Source: Planctomycetota bacterium (lineage in GTDB: Bacteria > Planctomycetota > Planctomycetia > Pirellulales > UBA7805). From it: a stretch of 64,000 nt of DNA. The DNA is taken from the NCBI GenBank assembly GCA_003389215.1, contig QQVP01000019.1, positions 25,846 to 89,845 on the forward strand, in the 5' to 3' direction. The position numbers and the translations under genes were made by a program. The stretch's first letter is position 1. Every line of letters begins with the position of its first letter. Shown in pieces: positions 28,319-37,516 of the stretch. The notes beneath the pieces were generated by a model, which was given only the letters and a program-made list of their open reading frames with translations, was not told the origin of the DNA and ran no database searches.

Positions 28319-28969
28319 CTATCGCGGAAACCGCGACCAGCGGGGCAAATGACCGTTCGACCCACGGGAATCAGATGGATCTGGGCGACTGTCCTCGCTG
28401 GACCCAGACTCCGTCGGCTGGTCGGTCGCCGGTCGCTCGACATTGACCATCCGGGTGAATTCACGATGCCATTCGGTATGGCTGGACCCTGTAAACGGCG
28501 CACTGTATTCGATTGCCGTGGACACGGGGAGCGACAAGTGGTGGCCGTCAACCAAGTCAAATGCCGCGGAATGCTGTCCATTGATACCGATGGTGTAAGT
28601 CACCGTCCACCGGGGACGGCCGGCGAGTCTCGCCAGCATCTGGAATGGTGGATCGACGATCATGGATGTGGGTGTCCAATTAAGGTGCAGTCGTATTCGC
28701 GTGAATTGGTTAGGAGTCCTCCCAGCGCCCAACTGCGATCTGGCGAACCGTTCAACGCCTTGTTGGTCAACATGCACATGATGGCCACGACATGTTTGCT
28801 TCAGTACGATGACGCTCGTGGTCAACAGAGGGTCGCTGGGAGGAGAAATACCACAGCAAACCACATTTACGTGGCTTACTCGTCGCAGGAAGTCGATCTT
28901 TGCCCACGCGTCTGGCGAGAATCGAATGGAAGTAATCCGCTGTCCTTGTGGCTCGTGCGCCTCAGCCAC
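28319..28969 (-). CDS. JAB/JAMM-like protein lacking the catalytic residues
   Basis: A 216-residue protein from a GTG start. Residues ~10-150 follow the Prok-JAB outline seen in planctomycetes (FSPDAWAKIDFLR, then CCGISPPSDPLL, VDQQGVERFARSQL and RTPNQFTRIRLHL). In active members the early motif carries a Glu where this protein has VNVVCCGI, and the HxHP signature is replaced by LHLNWTP. Zinc binding and isopeptidase activity are therefore unlikely. The C-terminal ~50 residues are low in complexity (Ser, Arg, Pro). It is the last clear gene of a leftward series with three other unknown proteins. The family call comes from pattern memory, not a search. Confidence 0.65.
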   Translation of the reverse strand: MAEAHEPQGQRITSIRFSPDAWAKIDFLRRVSHVNVVCCGISPPSDPLLTTSVIVLKQTCRGHHVHVDQQGVERFARSQLGAGRTPNQFTRIRLHLNWTPTSMIVDPPFQMLARLAGRPRWTVTYTIGINGQHSAAFDLVDGHHLSLPVSTAIEYSAPFTGSSHTEWHREFTRMVNVERPATDQPTESGSSEDSRPDPSDSRGSNGHLPRWSRFPR

Positions 28970-29011
28970 TTCGATAGGCTTCTTTAGACCAGCTGGCCAG
29001 CAGCATCTTCA

Positions 29012-29797
29012 TCAAGCAACGCGAATCGAGGTTGAGACCGGCTGACGTGAAGAGAATGGCATGTCGAATCGACTGTTGAAAAAGTCGAAATGCGACGCGC
29101 CTCGATAACCACAGAGGTCAGTCGACGGGTCTGAGAGTTGGAAGACCTGCTTGGTTGGAAACCGCCGCATGTCCGCAAATACGGCGACTGCCTTCTCCCA
29201 GTGTTGGCTCACCCAGTCAAGTGGATAGAGCACCAGGCCCGAGTACGAACGGCAAAGCCGGTTCATCATTTTTTGTGGCGAGACGCGAGCACGCTCCGCT
29301 ACGACATCCAGCTCAGGGCCACTGCCATTAAGGAAGAGCGCGTCTTTGGCGCGAAAACCTGCCCACAGGTTGGGCAGACGCAGGACACGCGCCTTCGGTT
29401 GGTCGACATAGTACGCCAGTCGATCGAGGTTAAGGGCCAGGCGGAGCATGGTTTTGTTGGCCGGATCGATAAATGGACCATGCCCTCCGTCTCGCGGCTT
29501 CAGGCTGAGGTCCTTGCAGAAGCGACTATTCTCGCGACTGCCCCATTGCACTCCCCAAGGAACACGAGATGCGACGTAGCCGGCTAGGCGAATGCTTTGA
29601 CCGCGTGGGTCGCTCGGGTGGTCATGTAGTACGACAATTACAAGGTTCTGAACCTCAATGAATCCGTCGACGATGGGGCCGCAGGTCACATAACTCAGGG
29701 CGCCTCTGTGGCGTGGATGTTGATATGTGCTGAGGTTTCGACGACGGACAATCTGTCGTCGCCAACGAGAGAGCAAATTTGTGTGAGACGTGATCAT
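29012..29797 (-). CDS. Hypothetical protein, upstream of the JAB-like gene
   Basis: A 261-residue protein whose ATG has a strong AAAGGAG site 9 nt upstream, so it is very likely translated. Its start overlaps the stop of the 73-residue gene by 4 bp. I do not recognise a domain. The middle part (PWGVQWGSRENSRF, NLWAGFRAKDALF) is rich in aromatic residues; the only Cys-x-x-Cys-free Cys residues are scattered, so a zinc site is not evident. Position next to a JAB-like gene makes an E2-like or substrate-binding role in a ubiquitin-like system a guess only. Confidence 0.65.
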   Translation of the reverse strand: MITSHTNLLSRWRRQIVRRRNLSTYQHPRHRGALSYVTCGPIVDGFIEVQNLVIVVLHDHPSDPRGQSIRLAGYVASRVPWGVQWGSRENSRFCKDLSLKPRDGGHGPFIDPANKTMLRLALNLDRLAYYVDQPKARVLRLPNLWAGFRAKDALFLNGSGPELDVVAERARVSPQKMMNRLCRSYSGLVLYPLDWVSQHWEKAVAVFADMRRFPTKQVFQLSDPSTDLCGYRGASHFDFFNSRFDMPFSSRQPVSTSIRVA

Positions 29798-30015
29798 GTT
29801 GGGCGACTCCTTTTTACTGAGACAAGAGTGTGGACACGGGCTGGACGTATGGGCGGTGGGAATAGAACGGATCGCTGGGCGTCGAGTTCATCCCAGTCGA
29901 CGACGAGCGGTGGTCGCTCTTGCTGAATGTCAGGGCCATTGCTTGAGTCGGTCGCCGATTCGGCGTTGAAGAAGTCAACAATTGGAGGTCGGAACTGTTG
30001 ATGTGTTTGCGTCAT
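29794..30015 (-). CDS. Small hypothetical protein (73 aa)
   Basis: A 73-residue Pro- and Asp-rich protein (IVDFFNAESATD, PPLVVDWDELD), probably largely disordered. An AAGGA sequence lies ~11 nt before the ATG, and the stop overlaps the next gene's start (ATGA). The tight coupling with the 261-residue gene is the main support for its being real. It might be a small modifier or adaptor; it does not end in GG as a ubiquitin-like modifier would. Confidence 0.55.
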   Translation of the reverse strand: MTQTHQQFRPPIVDFFNAESATDSSNGPDIQQERPPLVVDWDELDAQRSVLFPPPIRPARVHTLVSVKRSRPT

Positions 30016-30142
30016 CAGTACGGTTTTCCTTTCTGAAAGTTGCGTCGCGGGCGATGCAACGTGAGCGCAAAGAATAGGCCCAGGGTCTCATTTTCTGAGA
30101 GACACTGGGCCGGTGGAGGATCCCACGTAGTAGGTTTACGTG

Positions 30143-30331
30143 TCAGATAGCGGCATCCAAATCGTCTTCGGGTTGCCGGTCCGTGGCAGGGGCGGAAGAA
30201 TCACGCTGCTGACGAAGCCAATGCAATGCCATTGCGTGGGCGATGCAATCGATGAAATCGTCGAGGGCGTTCGCCGCGACATCGTGTTCATCGGTGCTCG
30301 TCGTTCTTGGTGGCTCAGCCTTCAGGTTCAC
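30143..30331 (-). CDS. Small hypothetical protein (62 aa)
   Basis: A 62-residue protein from a GTG start with an excellent AAAGGAG site. The middle forms one amphipathic helix (ALDDFIDCIAHAMALHWLRQQ) with disordered flanks. It leads the leftward series that ends with the JAB-like gene. No known family is recognised. Confidence 0.5.
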   Translation of the reverse strand: MNLKAEPPRTTSTDEHDVAANALDDFIDCIAHAMALHWLRQQRDSSAPATDRQPEDDLDAAI

Positions 30332-30416
30332 AGTGGGCTCCTTTGATATTGAAAAAGGTCGATGCCCTAATTGTCTTCACCTTAAGATGACACGTTTCCC
30401 GCAGTTGTTTAGCGCG

Positions 30417-30728
30417 TTATTGGAACGCACGACTGCATGCCAGAAGCCAGGATTGGGCCGTATGCAACGACGGGCGGCGACGGTCTGATGCCACGTCGAG
30501 GCCGGTCGAAAAAGTCTTTGTCGGGATCTGAGCCAACCATAGGAGCAGGTGCGGCGGAAAGCCGCATGTCGGACAGGTGTGCGTAAACCACAGCAAAGAG
30601 ACGCCCAAGTGCACAGCGCAGCCGAGAATGAAGAGAATAGCCATCGCGGCAGCGAGCAAGAGAAGCAACAGCCGACGAATGTTTTTCAGCCAGTCTGTCA
30701 TGCAGGCGGCCGTCAGCTCTGCCACCAT
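30417..30728 (-). CDS. Possible small membrane protein
   Basis: A 103-residue frame with one strong hydrophobic segment (LLLLLLAAAMAILFILG) and a following HTCPTCGFPPH that could be a small metal-binding knuckle. The likely start is an internal ATG giving MTDWLKNIRR. The C-terminal third looks random. It occupies the otherwise empty 30332-30803, which holds no other gene I can support; the SWIM gene promoter must also be here. Confidence 0.3.
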   Translation of the reverse strand: MVAELTAACMTDWLKNIRRLLLLLLAAAMAILFILGCAVHLGVSLLWFTHTCPTCGFPPHLLLWLAQIPTKTFSTGLDVASDRRRPSLHTAQSWLLACSRAFQ

Positions 30729-30803
30729 TGTAGTGAGTTAATTGGTCGGTCATGATATCTCTAGTGAATCGATCCTGCCGACCTGTCTATTTGAGGGCAC
30801 AAG

Positions 30804-32159
30804 ATGACAACCGCTGCGCTCGATTTCACGTATAAGTACGCGTTCCCGTCGGCTGTAGGCGAAACGCAAAGCGGTTTCGGACTGCGGTTGGCGACCTGTG
30901 GCGCGAAGCAACAGCAGCCGCACTTCTTCGATGGCAAATTGCTCGCCCCGCGCGAAATGGGTGAGATGCTGCTTGTGCTAAGCAACGTCGTGCGTACACA
31001 TTTCTTCCTGCCCCGGCCTGCTCTACTTGATCCGGTCGTTACCACCAACGAAGCCGTCATCCGCTTCGAGGGATTCAGCGGTTGTTGTGGTGTTTATGCA
31101 CGGGTCGATCTGCCGGCTGAGGCGTTTCAGAGCGATCACCTTGGTCGCGGCACGACGAATGTAGACTTCAACGATCCGATGCGAGCTGCCCTTTCGCGTT
31201 TGCGCGATCACGACGATGCCAGGCTGGCCGTTGGCGCTGACGGCGTTGAACTGAGCAAGAATAACGAGACGGTGGTCGAGAAAAAGGTCAGACTGCCGAT
31301 CCGCTGGATCAAGGGTTTCAGCGAAGTGCAACTCTATCAGCCAGCAATGCAAATCAAGCTGGAGTCGTCCGGCAATGAAGCACGACAGTTTGTTCGCAGT
31401 CTTCCCCGGGCTGGCGCACCGAAGCGCCCCTCCTACGTCACGCAAACAGGCAAGGCACTTCGGCTAAGTCAGCGAGCAAGCAAGGGGGCTGTCAAGTTTT
31501 TGGGTACGCACCGCGTTCGCGTACTCGAACCGCTCATGAATACCGCGAAGACATTGCGCGTATGGGCCGACGAAGATTCCGGTTCCACCGCATGGGAAGT
31601 CATTCTGCGAGCGGGTCGGTTCTTTCTCATGCTCAGCCCAGAGGTCTATCGCGGTTTTTCCGGCGAAGGCCAGGCTCTGGAGAAGCTCGCCGGTCACGAC
31701 TGGCAGGATGCCCTCTCGCAAGTGCAAGACCAGCTTAAGTGGCAAGCGCAGCTCGATGTCGACGACATCGCTGGCGAAACCGGGCTGGCGGAGAAGCAAG
31801 TCAACGCGGCGCTCGCGGTTCTCGGGTCGCGTGGATTAGCCGGATACGATGCGGGCCGCGAAGCCTATTTTCATCGCGAACTGCCGTTTGATCTTGCACA
31901 GGTCGAAGAGCTGCAGCCGCGACTCAAGGCCGCGCGAAAACTGCTCGATGGCGCCGGCGTGCGCGTGCTGCAGCAGGCCGTCGCCGATGAGCAGGACGTC
32001 GAGGTTGACGGCACGGACGTCAAACATCTTGTGCGTTTGCGGCCTTCAGGCGACAAGTGTTCCTGCCCCTGGTTCAGCAAGCATCTCGGACAGCGCGGGC
32101 CGTGCAAACACATTCTGGCTGCGCGAATTTTCACTGACGATGACGAATCACTCGAATGA
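30804..32159 (+). CDS. SWIM zinc-finger protein
   Basis: A 451-residue protein. Near the C terminus (residues ~415-440) the segment CSCPWFSKHLGQRGPCKHIL is a SWIM zinc finger (CxC...CxH), a fold for DNA or protein binding. The region before it (residues ~330-380) is helical and has a winged-helix feel (DIAGETGLAEKQVNAALAVLGSRG). It is followed at once by a DUF6493 gene. SWIM and DUF6493 genes are commonly neighbours in bacteria, and the pair has no agreed function; a conflict or stress role is often suspected. It appears complete. Confidence 0.88.
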   Translation: MTTAALDFTYKYAFPSAVGETQSGFGLRLATCGAKQQQPHFFDGKLLAPREMGEMLLVLSNVVRTHFFLPRPALLDPVVTTNEAVIRFEGFSGCCGVYARVDLPAEAFQSDHLGRGTTNVDFNDPMRAALSRLRDHDDARLAVGADGVELSKNNETVVEKKVRLPIRWIKGFSEVQLYQPAMQIKLESSGNEARQFVRSLPRAGAPKRPSYVTQTGKALRLSQRASKGAVKFLGTHRVRVLEPLMNTAKTLRVWADEDSGSTAWEVILRAGRFFLMLSPEVYRGFSGEGQALEKLAGHDWQDALSQVQDQLKWQAQLDVDDIAGETGLAEKQVNAALAVLGSRGLAGYDAGREAYFHRELPFDLAQVEELQPRLKAARKLLDGAGVRVLQQAVADEQDVEVDGTDVKHLVRLRPSGDKCSCPWFSKHLGQRGPCKHILAARIFTDDDESLE

Positions 32160-32183
32160 TCGTCTGTGAGTAGGGGTACCGTG

Positions 32184-35100
32184 ATGTCACCAGAAGATCT
32201 GGAAAAATTTGTTGCTACGGCCGATTCCACGGGCCTCGCGGACGCAACGGCCAACCTCACGGAAGCGGAGCGACGAAAGCTCTCCAAAACCGCCCAATCG
32301 CTGAAGCGCGAAATCGAGAGTGTCCGCTGGACGAATACCGGCACGCGCCGTGAGCCTCTCGATCGTTTGATGGGCTACCTCGGCCTTAAGAAGCTCAAGA
32401 AAAAAGTCGAGTTGTGGGACCAGTTGCGAACGGCGGATCTGGCACTGCTGGCCGTCGGTCCGCGCTCGGCTATCAAAAAGACCGGGATCCGTCGACCGTA
32501 CGGCGAGTCCTTCGATCAGGAGTACGTTGGCGTGCGGATCCTCTGCGATCGAAGGCCCGAATGGATCGACGAACTGATCGACGACTTACTTTCTGGTGAT
32601 CTCTGGACCATCGATTGGGACACACTCAGGCAGCTCATTAAGAAGGACGTTTGTCGAAAGCCGACTTCCGACGGCTACTACCGCCTGTTGACCCAAATGT
32701 CGTCGCATCGGCGTTACGAAAACAAGAACGTTACGCTTAGCGAGGAACTAGCCGCCGAGCCGGAGCTACTCGATGACCTGTGGAAATTTTTCGAGGTTGA
32801 TACCGATGCGTTCGCGTACGAATGGGATCATCGTGCTGACAGCACATTTGAAAGCTGGCCCACCGCTTTTCGCAACCTTGCCGCGAGCGGCCACCTGGAC
32901 CGCGCGCGTCTGCTCGACGCGACGCTCGCCGGTCTGACCACCGGTTTCAAACAGAATATTCTTTCCGGGTTCGCGCGGCTCCATGAATCACTTGAGCCAA
33001 CGGGCGACGAAATGGCGGCACGGCAAATGACCTATAGCGATCTGATCTCCTCGCCCGTGTCGCAAGTGGTGAGCTTCACAATCAAAATGATCAAGAAGCT
33101 GGACAAGGAAGCACAGCTCGACGACGAGGCGCTGGTGCTGTCAGCCGGCCGGGTGTTCGATGTGCGGACCAAGGGTCCGCCGAAATCCGTTATCACGCTT
33201 TTCAAAAAAGTTGCCAGGCGCCGGCCGAACCTGGCGCGACAAGTCGGCCGCGCGCTCGTGCCCGCGCTCGACCATCCGGCTGAAGACGTTCAAAGCGCCG
33301 CCATCGATCTGCTGGCAACCTTGGCGGATAAACTCGATACCAGTCTGGCCAGCCAAATCTACGATCGTCTGGACAGTCTACCCGCCACGATTCGTCCCCA
33401 AGCGGCTCAGCTTGTCGGGAAGCTAGGCGGAACGGTCGAAGATGCCCCAGTGGCCGAATCGACCGTCGACGTCGGCGCTGCTTTGGCCGAATGTCGCGAA
33501 AGGGCCGCGGCTCTCGATCCGCGCTGGCGGAAACTGGCTGGAATTGACGACGCGATTGCCGCGGTGGAATCTTCTACCTGGGCTGGACCGCTAGACTTTG
33601 AAATGACGGATGTCCCGCTGCTCTCGGCCGTCGACTCGGTCGAACCGATCGAGTCGATGGAACAATTGATCGATGAAGTGGCGCACGCCCTCGAGTCGGT
33701 TGAATCGGCCATCAACGTCGAACGAATACTCGATGGCATGAGCCGCCTATCCGATCAGCGCACCGATGACTTTGAGTGTCGCGTTGCCCCGTTGGTGAAG
33801 CGAGCTGCCAAAATTGCCAACGCCGAAGCGCGTGGGATTGCAAATCAATCCTTCATGTTCCCACAGCTATCGCATCTGTTGGGCGTTTGGCTCGCCGACT
33901 CGCCCGATCGCGTGCTACCGGATTACCGCTATCATCGAGATCCAGAGCCCGTCTGCGATTTCATTAACGCCCGTCTTGAAGCGCTGTGTGTACAACTTGA
34001 GAGCCGCCGGGCAGCGCCGCTACTAGCAATGCCGACGCACGAGCGAGGCTGGATTGAGCCCACCGCGATTGTCGCCCGCTGGCAAGAAATCGAGAATCGC
34101 GATCTTGAGCCGAATCGATACGATCTGATGCAGGCGTTGCTACGCATGGCTCCCGAGGGACGAGATGTCGCGCTGACTGAGGCTGCGAAGCTGGCGCACC
34201 CCTGGGCGCGGCCTTTGCGATGGGCGCTCGGAAGCGACGACGCGCCGCAAACATCGGACGAACGATCGGCCGATGTTTGGCTCACAGCTGGCCGTTGTCG
34301 CTCGCCTTACGCCCGACTCAATGAACTGGTCGACCTCAAACTCGAAGACGCTGGGCCGGACGCGGTCGAGCCGGCACAATACCACTGGTCTGCCAAAATC
34401 CGCGAGACACATCATCAGGACGAAACCTATCGTCATGCCGTTATGACGGTGGACGTTCGCCCCGACATCAGCAAAAAGATGGCCAAACAGTGGTATTTCC
34501 CCACCGTCGGCATGCATGCGCCTACCCTAGGCTACTCGCCATATGGAGCAAATGGGGCGTGGATTTACGATTGGGTCAGCCTCGTCTGGCCAGCCAAGCT
34601 CGACGGCGTATTTGCCAACGCCATTCGTGCGATGATGAAGCGGATTGACGACACAAGCTCGACGCTCGACCCGAATCACGAGTTTCTCAATCCGCTCTTC
34701 GACGCCGATCGACCGCTAAGCAAGATCGCCCGACTGATGGCAGTGATTGGTATCGCTGGTCGCGATCAGGACGTTCGCGGCCTGGCAATCGATGCGGTTG
34801 TGGAAACGATTGCCGATGGTCGTTTACATCCCGACCAACTCGGCGAAACGCTCACCACGCTCACGACGCGGTACTGGCTCAAGCTCAATCGCCTTTCGGA
34901 AACGCTTGCGGAGGTCGCGCGTGTTTCGCCACTGCACGCCTGGACGACGATGATCGCACTCGACCGACTTCTCGCAAGTTATGATGAATTACCGCGCGAC
35001 GCCCATTACCTGCTGGCGCTGTTGCAGCAGCTTCATGCACAGTTTGGTTTGCCGCTGGTGCCCGAAGCGGCAAACATACTCGAGGGTGTTAAAGGTGCAA

Positions 35101-35252
35101 GCAAAACGGCAAAGCTGGCCAAGGCGCTCAACGGCTTCGCGCCGGCGGAACCGACTGCCGCATGCGATGAAGCACGGCTGGCGAAACTCGAATCGCGGCT
35201 GACTCGCGCCGAGCGCTGGGCAGGCGTGTGCGCCATGTCGGACACCGTTTGA
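32184..35252 (+). CDS. DUF6493-like large helical-repeat protein
   Basis: A 1022-residue protein from the ATG at 32184, which has AGGGG 7 nt upstream; a GTG at 32166 is also in frame. It is almost wholly helical with HEAT-like segments (for example DVQSAAIDLLATLADKL and IRPQAAQLVGKLGG). The C-terminal third includes YFPTVGMHAP and GANGAWIYDWVSLVWPAKLDGVF, of the kind seen in DUF6493 proteins. It forms a two-gene unit with the SWIM protein, 24 bp downstream. No catalytic motif is visible; a binding or scaffold role is the conservative reading. Confidence 0.8.
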   Translation: MSPEDLEKFVATADSTGLADATANLTEAERRKLSKTAQSLKREIESVRWTNTGTRREPLDRLMGYLGLKKLKKKVELWDQLRTADLALLAVGPRSAIKKTGIRRPYGESFDQEYVGVRILCDRRPEWIDELIDDLLSGDLWTIDWDTLRQLIKKDVCRKPTSDGYYRLLTQMSSHRRYENKNVTLSEELAAEPELLDDLWKFFEVDTDAFAYEWDHRADSTFESWPTAFRNLAASGHLDRARLLDATLAGLTTGFKQNILSGFARLHESLEPTGDEMAARQMTYSDLISSPVSQVVSFTIKMIKKLDKEAQLDDEALVLSAGRVFDVRTKGPPKSVITLFKKVARRRPNLARQVGRALVPALDHPAEDVQSAAIDLLATLADKLDTSLASQIYDRLDSLPATIRPQAAQLVGKLGGTVEDAPVAESTVDVGAALAECRERAAALDPRWRKLAGIDDAIAAVESSTWAGPLDFEMTDVPLLSAVDSVEPIESMEQLIDEVAHALESVESAINVERILDGMSRLSDQRTDDFECRVAPLVKRAAKIANAEARGIANQSFMFPQLSHLLGVWLADSPDRVLPDYRYHRDPEPVCDFINARLEALCVQLESRRAAPLLAMPTHERGWIEPTAIVARWQEIENRDLEPNRYDLMQALLRMAPEGRDVALTEAAKLAHPWARPLRWALGSDDAPQTSDERSADVWLTAGRCRSPYARLNELVDLKLEDAGPDAVEPAQYHWSAKIRETHHQDETYRHAVMTVDVRPDISKKMAKQWYFPTVGMHAPTLGYSPYGANGAWIYDWVSLVWPAKLDGVFANAIRAMMKRIDDTSSTLDPNHEFLNPLFDADRPLSKIARLMAVIGIAGRDQDVRGLAIDAVVETIADGRLHPDQLGETLTTLTTRYWLKLNRLSETLAEVARVSPLHAWTTMIALDRLLASYDELPRDAHYLLALLQQLHAQFGLPLVPEAANILEGVKGASKTAKLAKALNGFAPAEPTAACDEARLAKLESRLTRAERWAGVCAMSDTV

Positions 35253-35471
35253 CTTTTTCAAAAGACACGCGTCGCGATTGGCGAGTGCACTGCTCGTTCC
35301 CTGGCCGTTGGGACTTACAAGAAAATACGTGCAACACTAGCGCGCACAGATGAGGGCGATTTAGGCAGCCTGTCGACGGCCCGGTAGCACGCACGACTCG
35401 GAAGGCGCCTTGTTACTGCCACCCCAGACGTAGCTCGACCTGCGTCAACGATGTAAAATCTATTTCGTGCC

Positions 35472-35900
35472 ATGAATGAGTTCCGGGCATTTCCGGGGCA
35501 GCTCAAGATGCCATTTCCCGTTGACATCAAGTACGTCACCGAGACCGAACGCAAGCTGGGCGTGAAGTTTCCGCCGTCGTATGTCACACGAATAGTGAAG
35601 TCGAACGGCGGAGAGGTGGAGGCTCCGCCGGATGTATGGTCGCTCTACCCAATCTACGACACAAGTGACAAGAAACGCCTTAAGCGTACCTGCAATGACG
35701 TCGTGCGTGAGACGAAAGCCGCGAAAGAGTGGCCCGACTTTCCGCCGGCTGCGGTCGCGATTGGCGCGAACGGATGTGGCGATCAACTTGTCCTTATCCC
35801 GCAGGCTGACGCTCCAGACATTCTCGGCAGCGAAGTCTATTGGTGGGACCACGAGACGGGAGAATTGAATAAAGTGGCGGATGACCTGGCCGACCTATGA
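35472..35900 (+). CDS. SMI1/KNR4-family (SUKH-like) protein
   Basis: A 142-residue protein. TETERKLGVKFPPSYVTRIVKSNGG is the N-terminal SMI1/KNR4 signature, and ANGCGDQLVLIP plus VYWWDHETGELNKVADD complete the fold. SUKH proteins often act as immunity proteins against polymorphic nuclease toxins; here no toxin is adjacent. An in-frame ATG at 35508 gives a more typical N terminus. It heads a run of ten small same-strand genes. Confidence 0.85.
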   Translation: MNEFRAFPGQLKMPFPVDIKYVTETERKLGVKFPPSYVTRIVKSNGGEVEAPPDVWSLYPIYDTSDKKRLKRTCNDVVRETKAAKEWPDFPPAAVAIGANGCGDQLVLIPQADAPDILGSEVYWWDHETGELNKVADDLADL

Positions 35901-35949
35901 CGTCAGCGTCCCCGTATCCCAGCCCTTAACGGGCGATCAAGACGGGACA

Positions 35950-36222
35950 ATGAAAATGCGACAACCTGGCACGCACCAACACGAAATCCACGCGACGATT
36001 CAATCACTCATCTCGAATAACTACCCAGGCTGTTCTGCCGAATTTATCGGTGACCCAACTGGCAACATTCGACGCCGTTCGTTCGGATTCCGTATCGTTG
36101 ACTCCAAGGGCCAACATCGAACCGAGACGATCTGGGTAGGACCGTCGTTTTATAAACTGCCGAACAAACAGTGGCTGGCGGAAGAAGTCAAGCGAGCCCA
36201 CGGTACATTCTCCGATTGCTAA
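35950..36222 (+). CDS. Small hypothetical protein (90 aa)
   Basis: A 90-residue protein started at the ATG at 35950, which has GACGGG close upstream; a longer frame back to 35881 overlaps the SMI1 gene. It has an alternating beta pattern with conserved-looking aromatic positions (SFGFRIVDSKG, ETIWVGPSFYKL). Not recognised. It is part of the small-gene run. Confidence 0.6.
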   Translation: MKMRQPGTHQHEIHATIQSLISNNYPGCSAEFIGDPTGNIRRRSFGFRIVDSKGQHRTETIWVGPSFYKLPNKQWLAEEVKRAHGTFSDC

Positions 36223-36261
36223 CATCGCCCAACAGATTCGGACAACTGGGTCCTTCGAGAA

Positions 36262-36663
36262 ATGCTGCGAGATCAAATCCAATCAATTCTGAAGGAACGA
36301 TACGGTTCCATCTCGTTCGAGTTTGGTGGCCCGTCAGAGTCAGTTGTGCGGGTCGCTTCTTGCTGCCAGGATATTGGCGAACTTCAGATCTACGACGACG
36401 GCGACGAAGCAACTATCTACGTCACGGAAGTTACTCACGGCCACTTCAACCCATACGATGCAACGCAAGGTGAAGCCGAGCTTGTACAGTGGATCGTTGA
36501 TGAAGTCGTAGAGTTCCTTGACGCGCTCTTTGAGGACCGTGTTCTGCTTTACCGATCGCCTGACCGTGGAATGGGCGGGTGGATCATGTTCGACGACGCG
36601 ATCGACAAGTCGGAGATGGTAGCTGGGAGAGAATATTTCGTGTGGTCAGGTCCGGTAGCCTAG
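36262..36663 (+). CDS. Small hypothetical protein (133 aa)
   Basis: A 133-residue acidic alpha/beta protein. ILKERYGSISFEFG, then EATIYVTEVTHGHFNPY and VVEFLDALFEDRVLLY resemble small immunity-like proteins found beside SUKH genes, but I cannot name a family. The start is an ATG 39 bp after the previous stop. It may belong to the same transcript as its neighbours. Confidence 0.65.
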   Translation: MLRDQIQSILKERYGSISFEFGGPSESVVRVASCCQDIGELQIYDDGDEATIYVTEVTHGHFNPYDATQGEAELVQWIVDEVVEFLDALFEDRVLLYRSPDRGMGGWIMFDDAIDKSEMVAGREYFVWSGPVA

Positions 36664-36676
36664 ACGCAACATAGGA

Positions 36677-36982
36677 ATGCCGATGCGTTGGGAAACTAGC
36701 CGAGGCGATGAATGGTGGTGCGAAACTGCGTCAGGCAGCTTTCTCGGTGTTGGACAAGTATCTGGTGCCTTCCTTATCGAGTTAGCTAGCGGTACGTCAC
36801 AATCGGTGGCGAAGCTCGTAATTGAGCAAGCATTTGAGCAGTTTCCCGAGGCGGAGATCCGACTCTACATCACTCGCGCAAGTCAGGCGGTAGCTGAGTC
36901 CTTGTGCGACTGTGGACTTGAGTTCGTAGACACCGACAATCCCAAGCACCTCCGCGTCATCGCGAGAGATTCAGCGGGATAG
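36677..36982 (+). CDS. Small hypothetical protein (101 aa)
   Basis: A 101-residue protein that starts 13 bp after the previous stop. The beta-alpha-beta outline (SGAFLIELASG, AKLVIEQAFEQFPEAEIRLYI, AVAESLCDCGLEFV) gives no family I know. The spacing suggests cotranscription. Confidence 0.6.
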   Translation: MPMRWETSRGDEWWCETASGSFLGVGQVSGAFLIELASGTSQSVAKLVIEQAFEQFPEAEIRLYITRASQAVAESLCDCGLEFVDTDNPKHLRVIARDSAG

Positions 36983-37014
36983 GCGAAGTACTCAAGTGAT
37001 TACGGGACATCCTA

Positions 37015-37464
37015 TTGATCACCAAATCACAAATGATGCCGCTGCTCGTTGAGGCGTGTCCGTCGTATGCGGAGCGCTTTCGCCGGTATCTGGCCGACAA
37101 CTACGACGCAGGGGATGAACGACTCCCGTACTGCGAGCTGGGTGACCTAGTGTCTCACCTCTGTGATCAACTCGAAAAGCGGGATACGTCGGAGTTCGCC
37201 GACGTATTCCGAGTTGTTGAGCGACTTCATGTCGATGGCGACTCTTACGTAAAGGAGGCGGCAACGATCGGCCTGTTGGAAGGCATCCAGAATGTGGCGT
37301 CACATTGCGACACGATTTCCCCCGATCAGTTTGAGACGTACCTCGGGACTGTAAGCCGCCGGTGGTGGCATGAGCTGAATGCCTTCTGGCAGGGCAAGCG
37401 CAAACACCTGGGTGAGGGATTGGAAAAGTCCGAGAATGAACCGCCGGCCGGTCCAGCGACTTAG
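37015..37464 (+). CDS. DUF7674 family protein
   Basis: A 149-residue helical protein. VVERLHVDGDSYVKEAATIGLLEGIQN is the pattern I associate with the DUF7674 family, usually small proteins in immunity-like or accessory gene runs. The N terminus (MMPLLVEACPSYAERFRRYL) fits as well. The tail beyond residue ~130 is disordered. Function unknown. Confidence 0.75.
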   Translation: MITKSQMMPLLVEACPSYAERFRRYLADNYDAGDERLPYCELGDLVSHLCDQLEKRDTSEFADVFRVVERLHVDGDSYVKEAATIGLLEGIQNVASHCDTISPDQFETYLGTVSRRWWHELNAFWQGKRKHLGEGLEKSENEPPAGPAT

Positions 37465-37516
37465 AATTGCTGGGCAAAACGGCGAGTGAACTATCGATAA
37501 ACTGCAAACACATAAC

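Noticed and set aside
28274..28987. A 237-residue rightward open frame
   Set aside because: The opposite strand encodes the JAB-like protein with a recognisable fold pattern; the rightward frame has no such pattern.
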